Source: DATBVX01 sp963810775 (GTDB lineage: Bacteria > Pseudomonadota > Gammaproteobacteria > Steroidobacterales > Steroidobacteraceae). From it: a stretch of DNA of 64,000 bases. Position numbers and translations under genes: made by a program. How positions within the stretch are numbered: position 1 is the stretch's first letter; each line of letters starts with the position of its first letter. The notes beneath the pieces are model-generated. The model saw nothing but the letters and a program-made list of their open reading frames with translations, ran no database searches and was not told the DNA's origin. The DNA lies in the NCBI GenBank assembly GCA_963810775.1, contig CAWEOT010000007.1, forward strand, positions 124,001-188,000, in the 5' to 3' direction. This document shows, piece by piece, positions 35,582 through 43,755 of the stretch.

Positions 35582-36613
35582 TCAGCCGATCATGACGCCA
35601 AGACCGCGGCCGATCAGCCAGGTCACGAGCGCAGCACCACTGCCAATCAGCACCATGCGCGCACCGTTGCGCCACGCGCTTCGTCCCGTGAACAAGCTGA
35701 TCGCCATCCCTACGGCGAACAGACTGACTGCGCTCAGTCCCGCTGCGGTGACGAGGCCCCGTTGACCGGACTGCCCGATGAGGAAAGGGAGCAGTGGGAG
35801 AACCGCTCCCGCGGCGAAAGAAACGAATGATGAAATGGCGGCGCCCCAGGGCGAAGCGAGGTCATCCGGGTTGATTCCAAGCTCTTCGCGCGCAAGGGCC
35901 TGCAGCGCTTGCTCTGGATCCGCCATGATCTCGCGGCTCGCTTCGCGAGCCCGGTCGAGCTCCATGCCACGGGCGTTGTAGATGAGCGCGAGCTCCTCGG
36001 CTTCCTCCTCCGGATATTCCGCCAGCTCGTCACGCTCCAGCCCGATCTGATATTCGTACATTTCGCGCTGGGAGCGCACGGAAACGTACTCACCCGCCGC
36101 CATGGACAATGCACCCGCGAGCAGGCCCGCGACGCCAGCCGGCAGGATGAGCTCGCTGGCTACGCCGCTACCCGCGACGCCCATGATCAGGCTGACGTTC
36201 GAGACCAGCCCGTCATTCACGCCGAAAACCGCCGCACGCAGATTGCTGCCGGAGACGCGCCGATGGCGCACGCCGATCTGCTCGACTGAAGTTGGCATCG
36301 GATGCCCAGGAAGGGGTGCGAAATCGTAGACGGACAGGCCGCGCAGTTTCATCGCGGCCAGTGCTGGCTTGAGTGGCCGCGGGCCGATCCAGTGCAGGAG
36401 TGTCCCCACCAGTCGCGCGCGCAGTGTCGGGACAAAGACCTCCGTCGCGGCGCCGTCGATGTGCGCCGTCCAACGCAGCGCCTGTCGCTCGGCGGCCTCG
36501 GCCAGCGACTTGAACAACTGCTGCTTGCGGGGATCAGGCTCGTGCTCGGCAACGCGCCGGTAGAGCCACGCGGATTCGCGTTCGTGAAACCAGTTCTCGT
36601 GGTGGGCTGTCAT
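35582..36613 (-). CDS. Ferritin-like/VIT1 (CCC1) membrane metal transporter, MbfA-like
   Basis: A 343-residue protein. The first 120 residues are a ferritin/rubrerythrin-like helical bundle ('HERESAWLYRRVAEHE', 'AAERQALRWTAHID'), and a CCC1/VIT1 domain with about five helices follows ('RAAVFGVNDGLVSNVSLIMG', 'GEYVSVRSQREMYE'). The same layout is found in MbfA, an iron exporter of alphaproteobacteria, and in plant VIT-like proteins. It would remove Fe(II) or Mn(II) from the cytoplasm. The gene ends 3 bases from the convergent CHAD gene. Confidence 0.85.
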   Translation of the reverse strand: MTAHHENWFHERESAWLYRRVAEHEPDPRKQQLFKSLAEAAERQALRWTAHIDGAATEVFVPTLRARLVGTLLHWIGPRPLKPALAAMKLRGLSVYDFAPLPGHPMPTSVEQIGVRHRRVSGSNLRAAVFGVNDGLVSNVSLIMGVAGSGVASELILPAGVAGLLAGALSMAAGEYVSVRSQREMYEYQIGLERDELAEYPEEEAEELALIYNARGMELDRAREASREIMADPEQALQALAREELGINPDDLASPWGAAISSFVSFAAGAVLPLLPFLIGQSGQRGLVTAAGLSAVSLFAVGMAISLFTGRSAWRNGARMVLIGSGAALVTWLIGRGLGVMIG

Positions 36614-36645
36614 GCGCGAGTGAACAGCCGCTTCAGGGGCTGAGC

Positions 36646-36981
36646 TCAGTGCTCGTCTTCGTCGTCGTCCAGATCGTCGTCGTCCTCGTCGTCCTCATCG
36701 TCATCGTCCCAATCATCATCATCCTCATCGTCGTCTTCTTCTTCCTCCTCGTCCTCCTCGTCTGCCTCCGAGCCCGACCAACCCTCCGGCTCGTCCACCT
36801 TCTCCAGATCCATCTCCGCCCATGTCTCCAGGTCGATCTCCTCGATATCGCCGTCGAGATATTGAATCTCGATGAGCTCTGAGTCTTCATCGACGCTCAG
36901 CACCTGGAAAGTCTCCTCTTCCTCGGCGTTTTCATACCACTGGCCCGGAGCGGGATCGTAATCTCTGCCCACGAAATACAC
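36646..36981 (-). CDS. Small protein with DUF6763-like core and extreme acidic tail
   Basis: A 111-residue protein from the GTG at 36981 (an ORF opening at 37065 adds an unlikely Arg-rich leader). The core reads 'YFVGRDYDPAPGQWYEN' and 'LIEIQYLDGDIEEIDLETW', a pattern I associate with the short DUF6763 family. From about residue 70 it is almost purely Asp/Glu, more than 30 acidic residues in the last 45. It may bind a basic protein or metal, but function is unknown. It lies 32 bases upstream of the VIT1 gene on the same strand. Confidence 0.7.
   Translation of the reverse strand: MYFVGRDYDPAPGQWYENAEEEETFQVLSVDEDSELIEIQYLDGDIEEIDLETWAEMDLEKVDEPEGWSGSEADEEDEEEEEDDDEDDDDWDDDDEDDEDDDDLDDDEDEH
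36652..36765. repeat. Low-complexity TCG/TCC/TCA repeats (poly-Asp/Glu codons)
   Basis: The 3' part of the small acidic gene consists of repeated gtc/atc/ctc and tcc triplets such as gtcgtcctcgtcgtc. It is a triplet microsatellite that codes for Asp and Glu on the minus strand. Length changes here would stay in frame if they are multiples of three. Confidence 0.8.
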
Positions 36982-37067
36982 CCTCGGAGACGCACGGCGC
37001 GATCGGCCGGGGGAGTGTATGGTGTTGCGCGCAGTCAGGCAATTGGTGCACCGGGGCTCAAGCATCG

Positions 37068-38309
37068 ATGATCGATGAACTGAATTTGCGGGGACTCGCG
37101 GTCGCGTTCGGTGTCGGGTTGTTGATCGGCATCGAGCGCGAGAAGAGCAAGGGCTCCGGCCCCGCAGGCGTTCGCACCTTTACGCTCGCCTCGCTCGTGG
37201 GCGCACTGGGCCAGCTTGCCGCCGGCACGCCGGGTCTTATCGCTGCGGTCGGCGCAACAACAGTACTGGGGGCAGTCGCGTACTGGCGCAGTCCGAGCGA
37301 GGACCGAGGCATTACCACAGAAGTCGCGCTGATCCTCACCTGTTTCCTCGGCGCTGTGGCGCAACGCTGGCCGAGTGTCGCAGCAGGACTCGGTGTGTTG
37401 ACGGCGCTCGTTCTCCTGGTTCGCAGTCGCCTGCACGAGTTCATCCAGGACAAGCTGACAGAGCGCGAGATTGCGGACGGTCTGCTGCTTGCTGCGGCGG
37501 CCGTGGTGGTGCTGCCGATCCTTCCGGATCACGCGGTCGATCCTTACGGGGTTCTGAATCCACGCGTGATCTGGACCCTGGTCGTCGTGGTCATGTTGAT
37601 CAACGCCGCCGGATATGTCGCCCTGCGCACACTGGGCCCGGCCCGTGGCCTGGCTCTTTCCGGATTCGCAGGCGGCTTCGTCTCGAGCACCGCCACCATC
37701 GGTGTCATGGGCGCACGCAGCAAGGCCGAGCCTGCTCTTAGTGGCGCTGCGACATCCGGTGCGGTTCTCTCTTCGGTTGCGACCATCATAGAACTCGCGA
37801 TCGTGATCTTCGTGACCAATCGGAACTTGCTCGGCCAGCTATGGCCGGCATTGTCGTGCGCCGGTCTGGCGGCGCTCCTCTATGGTGCGGCCTACACGGT
37901 TCGCGCAGTCAAGGCGACGAAGGCGCAGAAAGCCTCCTACGGGCGCGCATTTGAGTTGCGCATCGCCCTCACCTTCGGGGCCGCGGTGACCTTGATCTCA
38001 CTGCTGTCGGCAATACTGGCGCAGCGCCTGGGCAGCATGGGCGCCATTGTCGGCATCGGTCTCGCCGGATTTGCGGACTCTCACGCCGCCGCCGCGTCCG
38101 CGGCGAACCTCGCGGTCAATGAAACGATTTCGGGGCGCCTCGCCTGCCTTGCGATCTTGCTGGCCTTTTCGACCAACCAGGTGAGCAAGGCGGTCGTTGC
38201 GTGGATGACCGGCGGCAGCAAGTTCGCACTGCGCATCATTGCCGGCCTGGTTTTGATGTACGCCGGCCTCGCCATCGGCGCATTTGCAAGCGGCCTGCTT
38301 CCTCTTTGA
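37068..38309 (+). CDS. MgtC-like/DUF4010 multi-pass membrane protein
   Basis: A 413-residue inner-membrane protein with about 11-12 helices. The start 'LAVAFGVGLLIGIEREKSKG' plus 'GVRTFTLASLVGALGQL' is the MgtC/SapB N-terminal signature. The C-terminal half has the DUF4010 pattern ('GLALSGFAGGFVSSTATIGV' and 'GFADSHAAAASAANL'). Transport function is not established in the family. It starts with ATG at 37068 and is divergent from the acidic-protein gene 86 bases away. Confidence 0.85.
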   Translation: MIDELNLRGLAVAFGVGLLIGIEREKSKGSGPAGVRTFTLASLVGALGQLAAGTPGLIAAVGATTVLGAVAYWRSPSEDRGITTEVALILTCFLGAVAQRWPSVAAGLGVLTALVLLVRSRLHEFIQDKLTEREIADGLLLAAAAVVVLPILPDHAVDPYGVLNPRVIWTLVVVVMLINAAGYVALRTLGPARGLALSGFAGGFVSSTATIGVMGARSKAEPALSGAATSGAVLSSVATIIELAIVIFVTNRNLLGQLWPALSCAGLAALLYGAAYTVRAVKATKAQKASYGRAFELRIALTFGAAVTLISLLSAILAQRLGSMGAIVGIGLAGFADSHAAAASAANLAVNETISGRLACLAILLAFSTNQVSKAVVAWMTGGSKFALRIIAGLVLMYAGLAIGAFASGLLPL

Positions 38310-38368
38310 CGTCGGCAGGCGACAGCCGCGCGCCTGCCACCGAATTGCAGCTCACGTATAGTTGCGCC

Positions 38369-39556
38369 ATGTCCGTCTCGGATCGCAAAGAGGCTGCCCG
38401 TGCCCTGGCCCAGGCGCGACGCATCGTCGTGAAGGTCGGCTCGACGCTGCTGGTGGAACAGGCGAGCAGCCGTCTCAATCGCGCCTGGCTCGAGTCGCTG
38501 GCGGAAGATGCCGCCCGTGTGCGCCAACGTGGGCAGGACCTCGTCATCGTTTCTTCGGGCGCGATCGCGCTTGGACGGCGGCATCTTGGTTTGCCCGATG
38601 GCAGACTCAAGCTCGAGGAAAGCCAGGCCGCCGCAGCGGTTGGCCAGATCCGTCTCGCGCACGCCTGGAAGGAAATGCTCGAGCGCCACGAGATCGTCGT
38701 GTCGCAAGTCCTGCTGACGTTCGATGACACCGAGATCCGGCGCCGCTATCTCAACGCGCGCAGCACCCTCAACACGTTGCTGCGACTCGGAGCCGTGCCG
38801 GTCATCAATGAAAACGATACGGTGGCGACCGCGGAGATCCGCTACGGCGACAACGATCGCCTCGCGGCGCGCGTCGCGCAAACGATCAGTGCCGACTGCC
38901 TCGTGCTGCTTTCGGATGTCGATGGGCTGTACACGTCCGATCCGCGCAAGAATCCCAAGGCCGAGTTCGTCAACAAGGTGTTGCAGATCACCCCGCAGAT
39001 CGAGGCGATGGCAGGCGGCGTCGGCTCGCAGTCTGGCAGTGGCGGCATGGCGACGAAACTGGCCGCGGCGCGCATCGCACTCAATGCCGGCTGCACGATG
39101 TGCATCGCCGACGGGAATGCGTTGCATCCGCTGCGACGGATCGAAGAGGGCGCGCGCTGCACCTGGTTTCTATCGGGCTCATCACCGTCCAGCGTGCGCA
39201 AGCAGTGGATTGCGGGAACGCTGCGTCCGGCAGGGGCGCTCACCATCGATGCCGGTGCCGTGACAGCCCTCGCGAGCGGCAAGAGTCTGTTGCCGGCAGG
39301 CGTGATCAAATCTCTGGGACGGTTCGAGCGCGGCGACACCGTTAGCGTGCTGGCACCAGACGGACGCGAGATCGGGCGCGGCATCTGCGCCTATTCGGAC
39401 ACCGACGCAGCCCGCATCATGGGTCGCAAGAGCTCGGAGATCGAAGCGATCCTCGGTTATCGAGGGCGCGATGAAATGATCCATCGCGACGATCTGGTAT
39501 TGACCATCGAGGCGAATCCGATCGAGATTCAGGAGCAGCAGGAGCTGAAGTCCTGA
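38369..39556 (+). CDS. proB: Glutamate 5-kinase
   Basis: A 395-residue enzyme for the first step of proline synthesis, phosphorylating glutamate. The kinase domain has 'RIVVKVGSTLL', 'LVIVSSGAIALG', 'PVINENDTVAT' and 'LLSDVDGLYTSDPRKNP', with a C-terminal PUA domain (about 290-380, 'GALTIDAGAVTALASGKSLL'). The frame extends upstream into DUF4010, but the ATG at 38369 fits the family. proA follows 19 bases later. Confidence 0.96.
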   Translation: MSVSDRKEAARALAQARRIVVKVGSTLLVEQASSRLNRAWLESLAEDAARVRQRGQDLVIVSSGAIALGRRHLGLPDGRLKLEESQAAAAVGQIRLAHAWKEMLERHEIVVSQVLLTFDDTEIRRRYLNARSTLNTLLRLGAVPVINENDTVATAEIRYGDNDRLAARVAQTISADCLVLLSDVDGLYTSDPRKNPKAEFVNKVLQITPQIEAMAGGVGSQSGSGGMATKLAAARIALNAGCTMCIADGNALHPLRRIEEGARCTWFLSGSSPSSVRKQWIAGTLRPAGALTIDAGAVTALASGKSLLPAGVIKSLGRFERGDTVSVLAPDGREIGRGICAYSDTDAARIMGRKSSEIEAILGYRGRDEMIHRDDLVLTIEANPIEIQEQQELKS

Positions 39557-39575
39557 CCATCGGTCGAAGGTGCGC

Positions 39576-40880
39576 ATGACCACGGAAGTAATCAACGCCG
39601 AAGATTCCGTTCCCGAGCAGTCGCTCGCGGAACTGATGCAGGCTACCGGCCGTGCGGCCGCGGCTGCGGCACAGGTCCTGGCGCACGCGTCCTCGCCACA
39701 GAAGGAACAGGCTTTGCGCGCTGCTGCGGCCGCGATCCGCAAGCGCCGTTCGGAGCTGGTGATTGCCAACCAGCGTGATGCTGAGGCGGCTGCGCGCCAA
39801 GGTCTGCGTGGCGCGCTGCTCGAACGGCTCAAGCTCACTGAAGAGGGCATTGAGACGATGGCCCTCGGCCTCGAAACCGTCGCCGCATTTCCCGACCCCA
39901 TCGGCACTGTACTCGCCGAATGGATGCGCCCGAACGGGCTGCGGATTCAGCGCGTGCGCGTGCCACTCGGCGTGGTCGGGATGATCTACGAAAGCCGACC
40001 GAACGTTACGGCAGACGCAGGGGCTTTGTGCCTGAAGGCAGGCAGCGCGGTGATTTTGCGCGGCGGCTCGGAAAGCCAGTATTCGAATCGCGCGATTCAT
40101 GCCTGTTTGCTCGATGGTGTGAATTCTGCAGGGCTCCCTTCGACCTCGATTCAACTCGTCGGCACGACCGATCGTGCCGCGGTCGGCTACATGCTGGCCG
40201 ACATGTCGGCATTCATCGATGTCCTCGTGCCGCGCGGGGGCCAGAGCCTCGTGGCGCGTGTCCTGCAGGAAGCGCGTGTGCCCGTGATCGGGCACCTGGA
40301 AGGCAATTGTCATGTGTATGTCGATCGCGACGCCGATCTCAAGATGGCTCGCGACATCGTGCTCAATGCGAAGCTGCGCCGCACCGGCGTATGCGGAGCC
40401 GCCGAAACACTATTGGTCGATCGCGCCTGCGCCGGCACACACCTCGGGCCGATCGTCACGGCGCTACTGCAGGCGGGCTGTGAAGTGCGCGGCGATACGG
40501 CCGTGCAGAAGCTCGACCCGAGCGTACGCCCGGCGACCGAGGAAGATTGGTACATGGAGTATCTCGACGCGATCATTGCGGTGAAGGTTGTCGATGGTGT
40601 CGACGCGGCGATTGCGCACATTCACAAGTACGGTTCCTCGCACACCGAGGCGATCGTGACCGGCAAGCAGCAGACTGCAGAGCGGTTCCTGGCGCTGGTC
40701 GACAGCGCCATCGTGCTGCATAACGCCTCAACACAGTTTGCAGACGGCGGCGAGTTCGGTATGGGCGCCGAGATCGGCATTTCGACCGGCAAATTCCACG
40801 CCCGTGGCCCGGTCGGCGTAGAGCAGCTCACGAGCTACAAATACATGGTCTACGGCGACGGGCAGGTCAGGCGGCCGTAA
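39576..40880 (+). CDS. proA: Glutamate-5-semialdehyde dehydrogenase (gamma-glutamyl phosphate reductase)
   Basis: A 434-residue NADPH-dependent reductase for the second step of proline synthesis. The ATG at 39576 has GAAGG 5 bases upstream and is preferred over the GTG at 39570. Visible motifs: 'RVPLGVVGMIYESRPNVT', 'GNCHVYVDRDADL' and catalytic Cys in 'RRTGVCGAAETLL'. The C-terminal 'EFGMGAEIGISTGKFHARGP' is conserved. It forms an operon with proB. It is convergent with the molybdenum cofactor cluster. Confidence 0.96.
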   Translation: MTTEVINAEDSVPEQSLAELMQATGRAAAAAAQVLAHASSPQKEQALRAAAAAIRKRRSELVIANQRDAEAAARQGLRGALLERLKLTEEGIETMALGLETVAAFPDPIGTVLAEWMRPNGLRIQRVRVPLGVVGMIYESRPNVTADAGALCLKAGSAVILRGGSESQYSNRAIHACLLDGVNSAGLPSTSIQLVGTTDRAAVGYMLADMSAFIDVLVPRGGQSLVARVLQEARVPVIGHLEGNCHVYVDRDADLKMARDIVLNAKLRRTGVCGAAETLLVDRACAGTHLGPIVTALLQAGCEVRGDTAVQKLDPSVRPATEEDWYMEYLDAIIAVKVVDGVDAAIAHIHKYGSSHTEAIVTGKQQTAERFLALVDSAIVLHNASTQFADGGEFGMGAEIGISTGKFHARGPVGVEQLTSYKYMVYGDGQVRRP

Positions 40881-40902
40881 AGGCGCGACAAACCAGTGAT
40901 GT

Positions 40903-42408
40903 TCAGAGCGCCGCGATGCCGCCGCGCAGCGAAAATACTCGCAGCAACCCGTGGCTTCGCAGCTCGGCGGCAGCCGCACGGCTGCGTGATCCGCGCGCAC
41001 ACAGAAGCAAGTAGCGTCGCTCGGGATCGAGCGCCGCGTGATCGTGCAGCAGGTTGTGCATCGGGATGTGCCGGCAGCGATCGTCCGGAGCCGGTTCGCG
41101 CGCCACCTCGTTATCTTCGCGGATGTCGATGATCTCGTAGCCCGCACTGAGCGCGTTGTCGAGTGAGCCAAAGGTCAGCTCGAGATCGGCCGGAGTCGCC
41201 TCTGAGGGGCGCGTCACGTCGGTGATGAGCGTGCACTGTCGGCCGCGACAAGCTGCCGCGCGCGCCGCGCGGATGCGCCGCGTCTCGAACGTGGTCAGAT
41301 CGATGATGAGAAGCTCGCTGCGCAGTTGACCGGGCAGCCCCAGCAGGATTTTCAGTGCTTCCACTGCCTGCAGACTTCCGAACACGCCCGGCACCGGACC
41401 CAGGACACCCGCTTCGGCACAGTTCCCGACGATGCCGTCACGACTCGCCTCGGGCCACAGACAACGCAGGCAGGCGCTCTCTTCATCGGGGTGATAGGTT
41501 TGCAGCTGCCCCTCATATTGATAGACGCTCGCAAAGACCGCCGGCTTGCGCGCCAGCACGCACGCGTCGTTCAGCAAAAACTTGGTGGCAAAATTGTCGC
41601 TGCAGTCGATCGCGAGGTCGTACTGCTCGACCAGCCGGCGCGCATTGTTGACGTCGAAACGCTCGGTGTGAATATCACAGTGCACCTCGGGGTTGAGGGC
41701 ATGTAAGCGCTCGGCTGCGAGCTGAGCCTTGAGTTTGCCAACATCGCCAAGCGTATACAGAGGCTGCCGGTGCAGATTGCTCGCTTCGAGCACATCGCCA
41801 TCGACAATGCCGAGCGTTCCGACGCCGGCTCCCGCGAGATACGAAAGCACCGGCACGCCCAGTCCACCAGCGCCGATCACCAGCACGCGGCTTGCATGCA
41901 ACCGGGCCTGGCCGGTGGCGCCGACTTCCTTCAGTGCAATCTGGCGTGAGTAGTCCGGCCGGCGCGCGTGTTCATGCTCAGGGGTCGCACAGCGCTCGCA
42001 ATTGACCCAGCCCGAATCGCCATCCAGGTAATGTTCCTTTTTCCAGATCGGCACCCGGTGCTTTACTTCATCGATGATGTAGCGGCACGCTGCGAAGGCT
42101 TCATCGCGATGCGGAGCGCTCACTCCGACCCACACGGCGAGCGCGCCGATGTCCAGTGGACCGATCCGATGCACGCACGCCGCCTGCAGAATCGGAAAAC
42201 GCCGACGCGCTTCTTCGACAATGCGCTCACCCTCTTTCACCGCGAGAGCTTCGAAAGCCTCGTATTCGAGGCGCGCGACGACCTTGCCCTCGTTGTGATT
42301 GCGCACCCAGCCCTCAAAGGCCGCAAAGCCCCCGGCCGCGGGATCGGCCAGTGATTCGCGTAGCGCGACAGTATCGAACGGAGCGCCGCTGAACCGGAAC
42401 GCGCTCAT
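40903..42408 (-). CDS. MoaE-MoeB(ThiF)-rhodanese triple-domain fusion
   Basis: A 501-residue fusion. Residues 1-145 are MoaE, the large subunit of molybdopterin synthase (catalytic-loop Lys in 'PIWKKEHYLDGDSGWV', then a CxxC at 137-140). Residues about 150-395 are a ThiF/MoeB adenylyltransferase (ATP motif 'GAGGLGVP' at 179-186, 'DCSDNFATKFLLND', zinc Cys313/Cys316 and probable partners Cys387/Cys392). Residues about 405-501 are a rhodanese domain with Cys470 in 'LLLCARGSRSRAA'. The set covers MoaD adenylation, sulfur donation and molybdopterin assembly in one chain. Its start overlaps the end of the MobA-MoaD gene by 4 bases. Confidence 0.93.
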   Translation of the reverse strand: MSAFRFSGAPFDTVALRESLADPAAGGFAAFEGWVRNHNEGKVVARLEYEAFEALAVKEGERIVEEARRRFPILQAACVHRIGPLDIGALAVWVGVSAPHRDEAFAACRYIIDEVKHRVPIWKKEHYLDGDSGWVNCERCATPEHEHARRPDYSRQIALKEVGATGQARLHASRVLVIGAGGLGVPVLSYLAGAGVGTLGIVDGDVLEASNLHRQPLYTLGDVGKLKAQLAAERLHALNPEVHCDIHTERFDVNNARRLVEQYDLAIDCSDNFATKFLLNDACVLARKPAVFASVYQYEGQLQTYHPDEESACLRCLWPEASRDGIVGNCAEAGVLGPVPGVFGSLQAVEALKILLGLPGQLRSELLIIDLTTFETRRIRAARAAACRGRQCTLITDVTRPSEATPADLELTFGSLDNALSAGYEIIDIREDNEVAREPAPDDRCRHIPMHNLLHDHAALDPERRYLLLCARGSRSRAAAAELRSHGLLRVFSLRGGIAAL

Positions 42409-43253
42409 CCGCCCGCCACCGGTGGAATGAACACCACCGAATCACGATCGCGCAGCGGTGCCGACCAATCGGCGAACTCGGAGTTCACGGCCACCTTGAG
42501 TTGTTCGCGCGTGAGCGCGAAGGGATAGCGCCGGCTGAGCTCGGCGTAGAGCTCAGCGGGCGTCGCAGCAGCGGTCACCAGCTCTTCTTCATTGCGCCCG
42601 GCTCGCTCGCGCATCACCGCGTAATACTGCACGTGCAGGGTGCGCTTGGTGGTTGCCGCCTGGCCCGGGGAGGTTCCGGTGGCGGCACGGTATTCATCCG
42701 GAGTATTGGCATTGTCGAGCCAGCGCCGGTCGAGCTGGTCGAGCAATTTCACATCGGACTGGATCAGGAATTTGCGCGGGCAGTGCTTGCCCGCGTGAAC
42801 GTACGCGCTGATGGCCGTGCGGCTCGCCGGCTCGTAGATCGCGCACAGGGGCTCAGGGAGGCCGTCGTGACTGCTGCGAAATGCGGTCGCGAGTCGCGAT
42901 GGGTCGCGATTCGCAAGCAGGTACGCGACCGTTGCACGGCTCAGGTAGGGGAGGTCACATGCCAGGACCAGCCACGCCACATCCGGATGAGCAGCCTGTG
43001 CCGCCGCGATACCGGCGATCGGCCCTCGGCCTTCGAGCTGATCGACGATCTGGGGCAGCTCGGCTCGCACCGTATCGTTCGCCTGGTCGGCGCGCACGGA
43101 TATGAAGGTGCGCTGGCAGAGCTGATCGAGCAGTTCCCAGCTCCATTGCAATTGCGGCTTGCCGTGATAGCTGAGCGCAGCTTTGTCGCGCAGCATTCTG
43201 GTGCTCGCGCCGCCCGCGAGGACCAGACCGTAAATCGAGGCATTGCGGGCCAT
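42405..43253 (-). CDS. MobA-MoaD fusion protein
   Basis: A 282-residue fusion. The N-terminal part is MobA, which joins GMP to molybdopterin ('GLVLAGGASTRMLRDKAAL' and 'LVLACDLPYLS'). The last 80 or so residues are a MoaD ubiquitin-like domain ('LHVQYYAVMRERAG', 'VVFIPPVAGG') ending in the free Gly-Gly needed for thiocarboxylation. The ATG at 43253 starts right before the MobA fold; the frame to 43331 overlaps moaC. MoaD being C-terminal keeps its tail accessible to the MoeB and MoaE domains made from the next gene. Confidence 0.92.
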   Translation of the reverse strand: MARNASIYGLVLAGGASTRMLRDKAALSYHGKPQLQWSWELLDQLCQRTFISVRADQANDTVRAELPQIVDQLEGRGPIAGIAAAQAAHPDVAWLVLACDLPYLSRATVAYLLANRDPSRLATAFRSSHDGLPEPLCAIYEPASRTAISAYVHAGKHCPRKFLIQSDVKLLDQLDRRWLDNANTPDEYRAATGTSPGQAATTKRTLHVQYYAVMRERAGRNEEELVTAAATPAELYAELSRRYPFALTREQLKVAVNSEFADWSAPLRDRDSVVFIPPVAGG

Positions 43254-43263
43254 GGTGGCGTGC

Positions 43264-43752
43264 CTACACGCTGAGCGGCTCTTCGTCTTTGCCGCTCTTG
43301 CCACCGTGCTTTTCGAGCAGGCGCGTCTCACCGATCACGATGTCGTGCGAGAGTGCCTTGCACATGTCATAGATGGTCAAGGCCGCGATTGAAGCACCGG
43401 TAAGCGCTTCCATTTCCACGCCCGTCTTGTGATGCACACTGACTGTGCATCGAATCAGCACATCAGAGGGTCCGTCCATGCGGATCTCGATACGGCAATT
43501 CTCGATGCCGAGCGGGTGACAGAAAGGAATCAGCTCGTGCGTGCGCTTGGCGCCCATGACACCGGCCACGATTGCCGTGTCGAACACGGGACCCTTGGCA
43601 GTGCGAAATCCCGCCCCGGCCAACGCCTCCGCCACGACTGGAGGCAAGCGCACGATGCTCTGGGCGACGGCCGTTCGGCGTGTCGCAACCTTATCGCTGA
43701 CATCGACCATGGTCGGGCGGCCGGCGGAATCGAGATGCGAGAGTTTTGCCAT
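43264..43752 (-). CDS. moaC: Cyclic pyranopterin monophosphate synthase MoaC
   Basis: A 162-residue protein of normal length. Conserved blocks are 'LSHLDSAGRPTMVDVSDK', 'GVMGAKRTHELIPFCHPL', 'HKTGVEMEALTGASIAALT' and 'MCKALSHDIVI'. It acts right after MoaA to form cyclic pyranopterin monophosphate. It sits 3 bases behind moaA and 10 bases before the MobA-MoaD gene. The C terminus 'GKSGKDEEPLSV' is a typical flexible end. Confidence 0.96.
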   Translation of the reverse strand: MAKLSHLDSAGRPTMVDVSDKVATRRTAVAQSIVRLPPVVAEALAGAGFRTAKGPVFDTAIVAGVMGAKRTHELIPFCHPLGIENCRIEIRMDGPSDVLIRCTVSVHHKTGVEMEALTGASIAALTIYDMCKALSHDIVIGETRLLEKHGGKSGKDEEPLSV

Positions 43753-43755
43753 GGT

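Noticed and set aside
38201..38368. Upstream extension of proB
   Set aside because: Overlaps the DUF4010 gene in another frame; family homology starts after the ATG at 38369.
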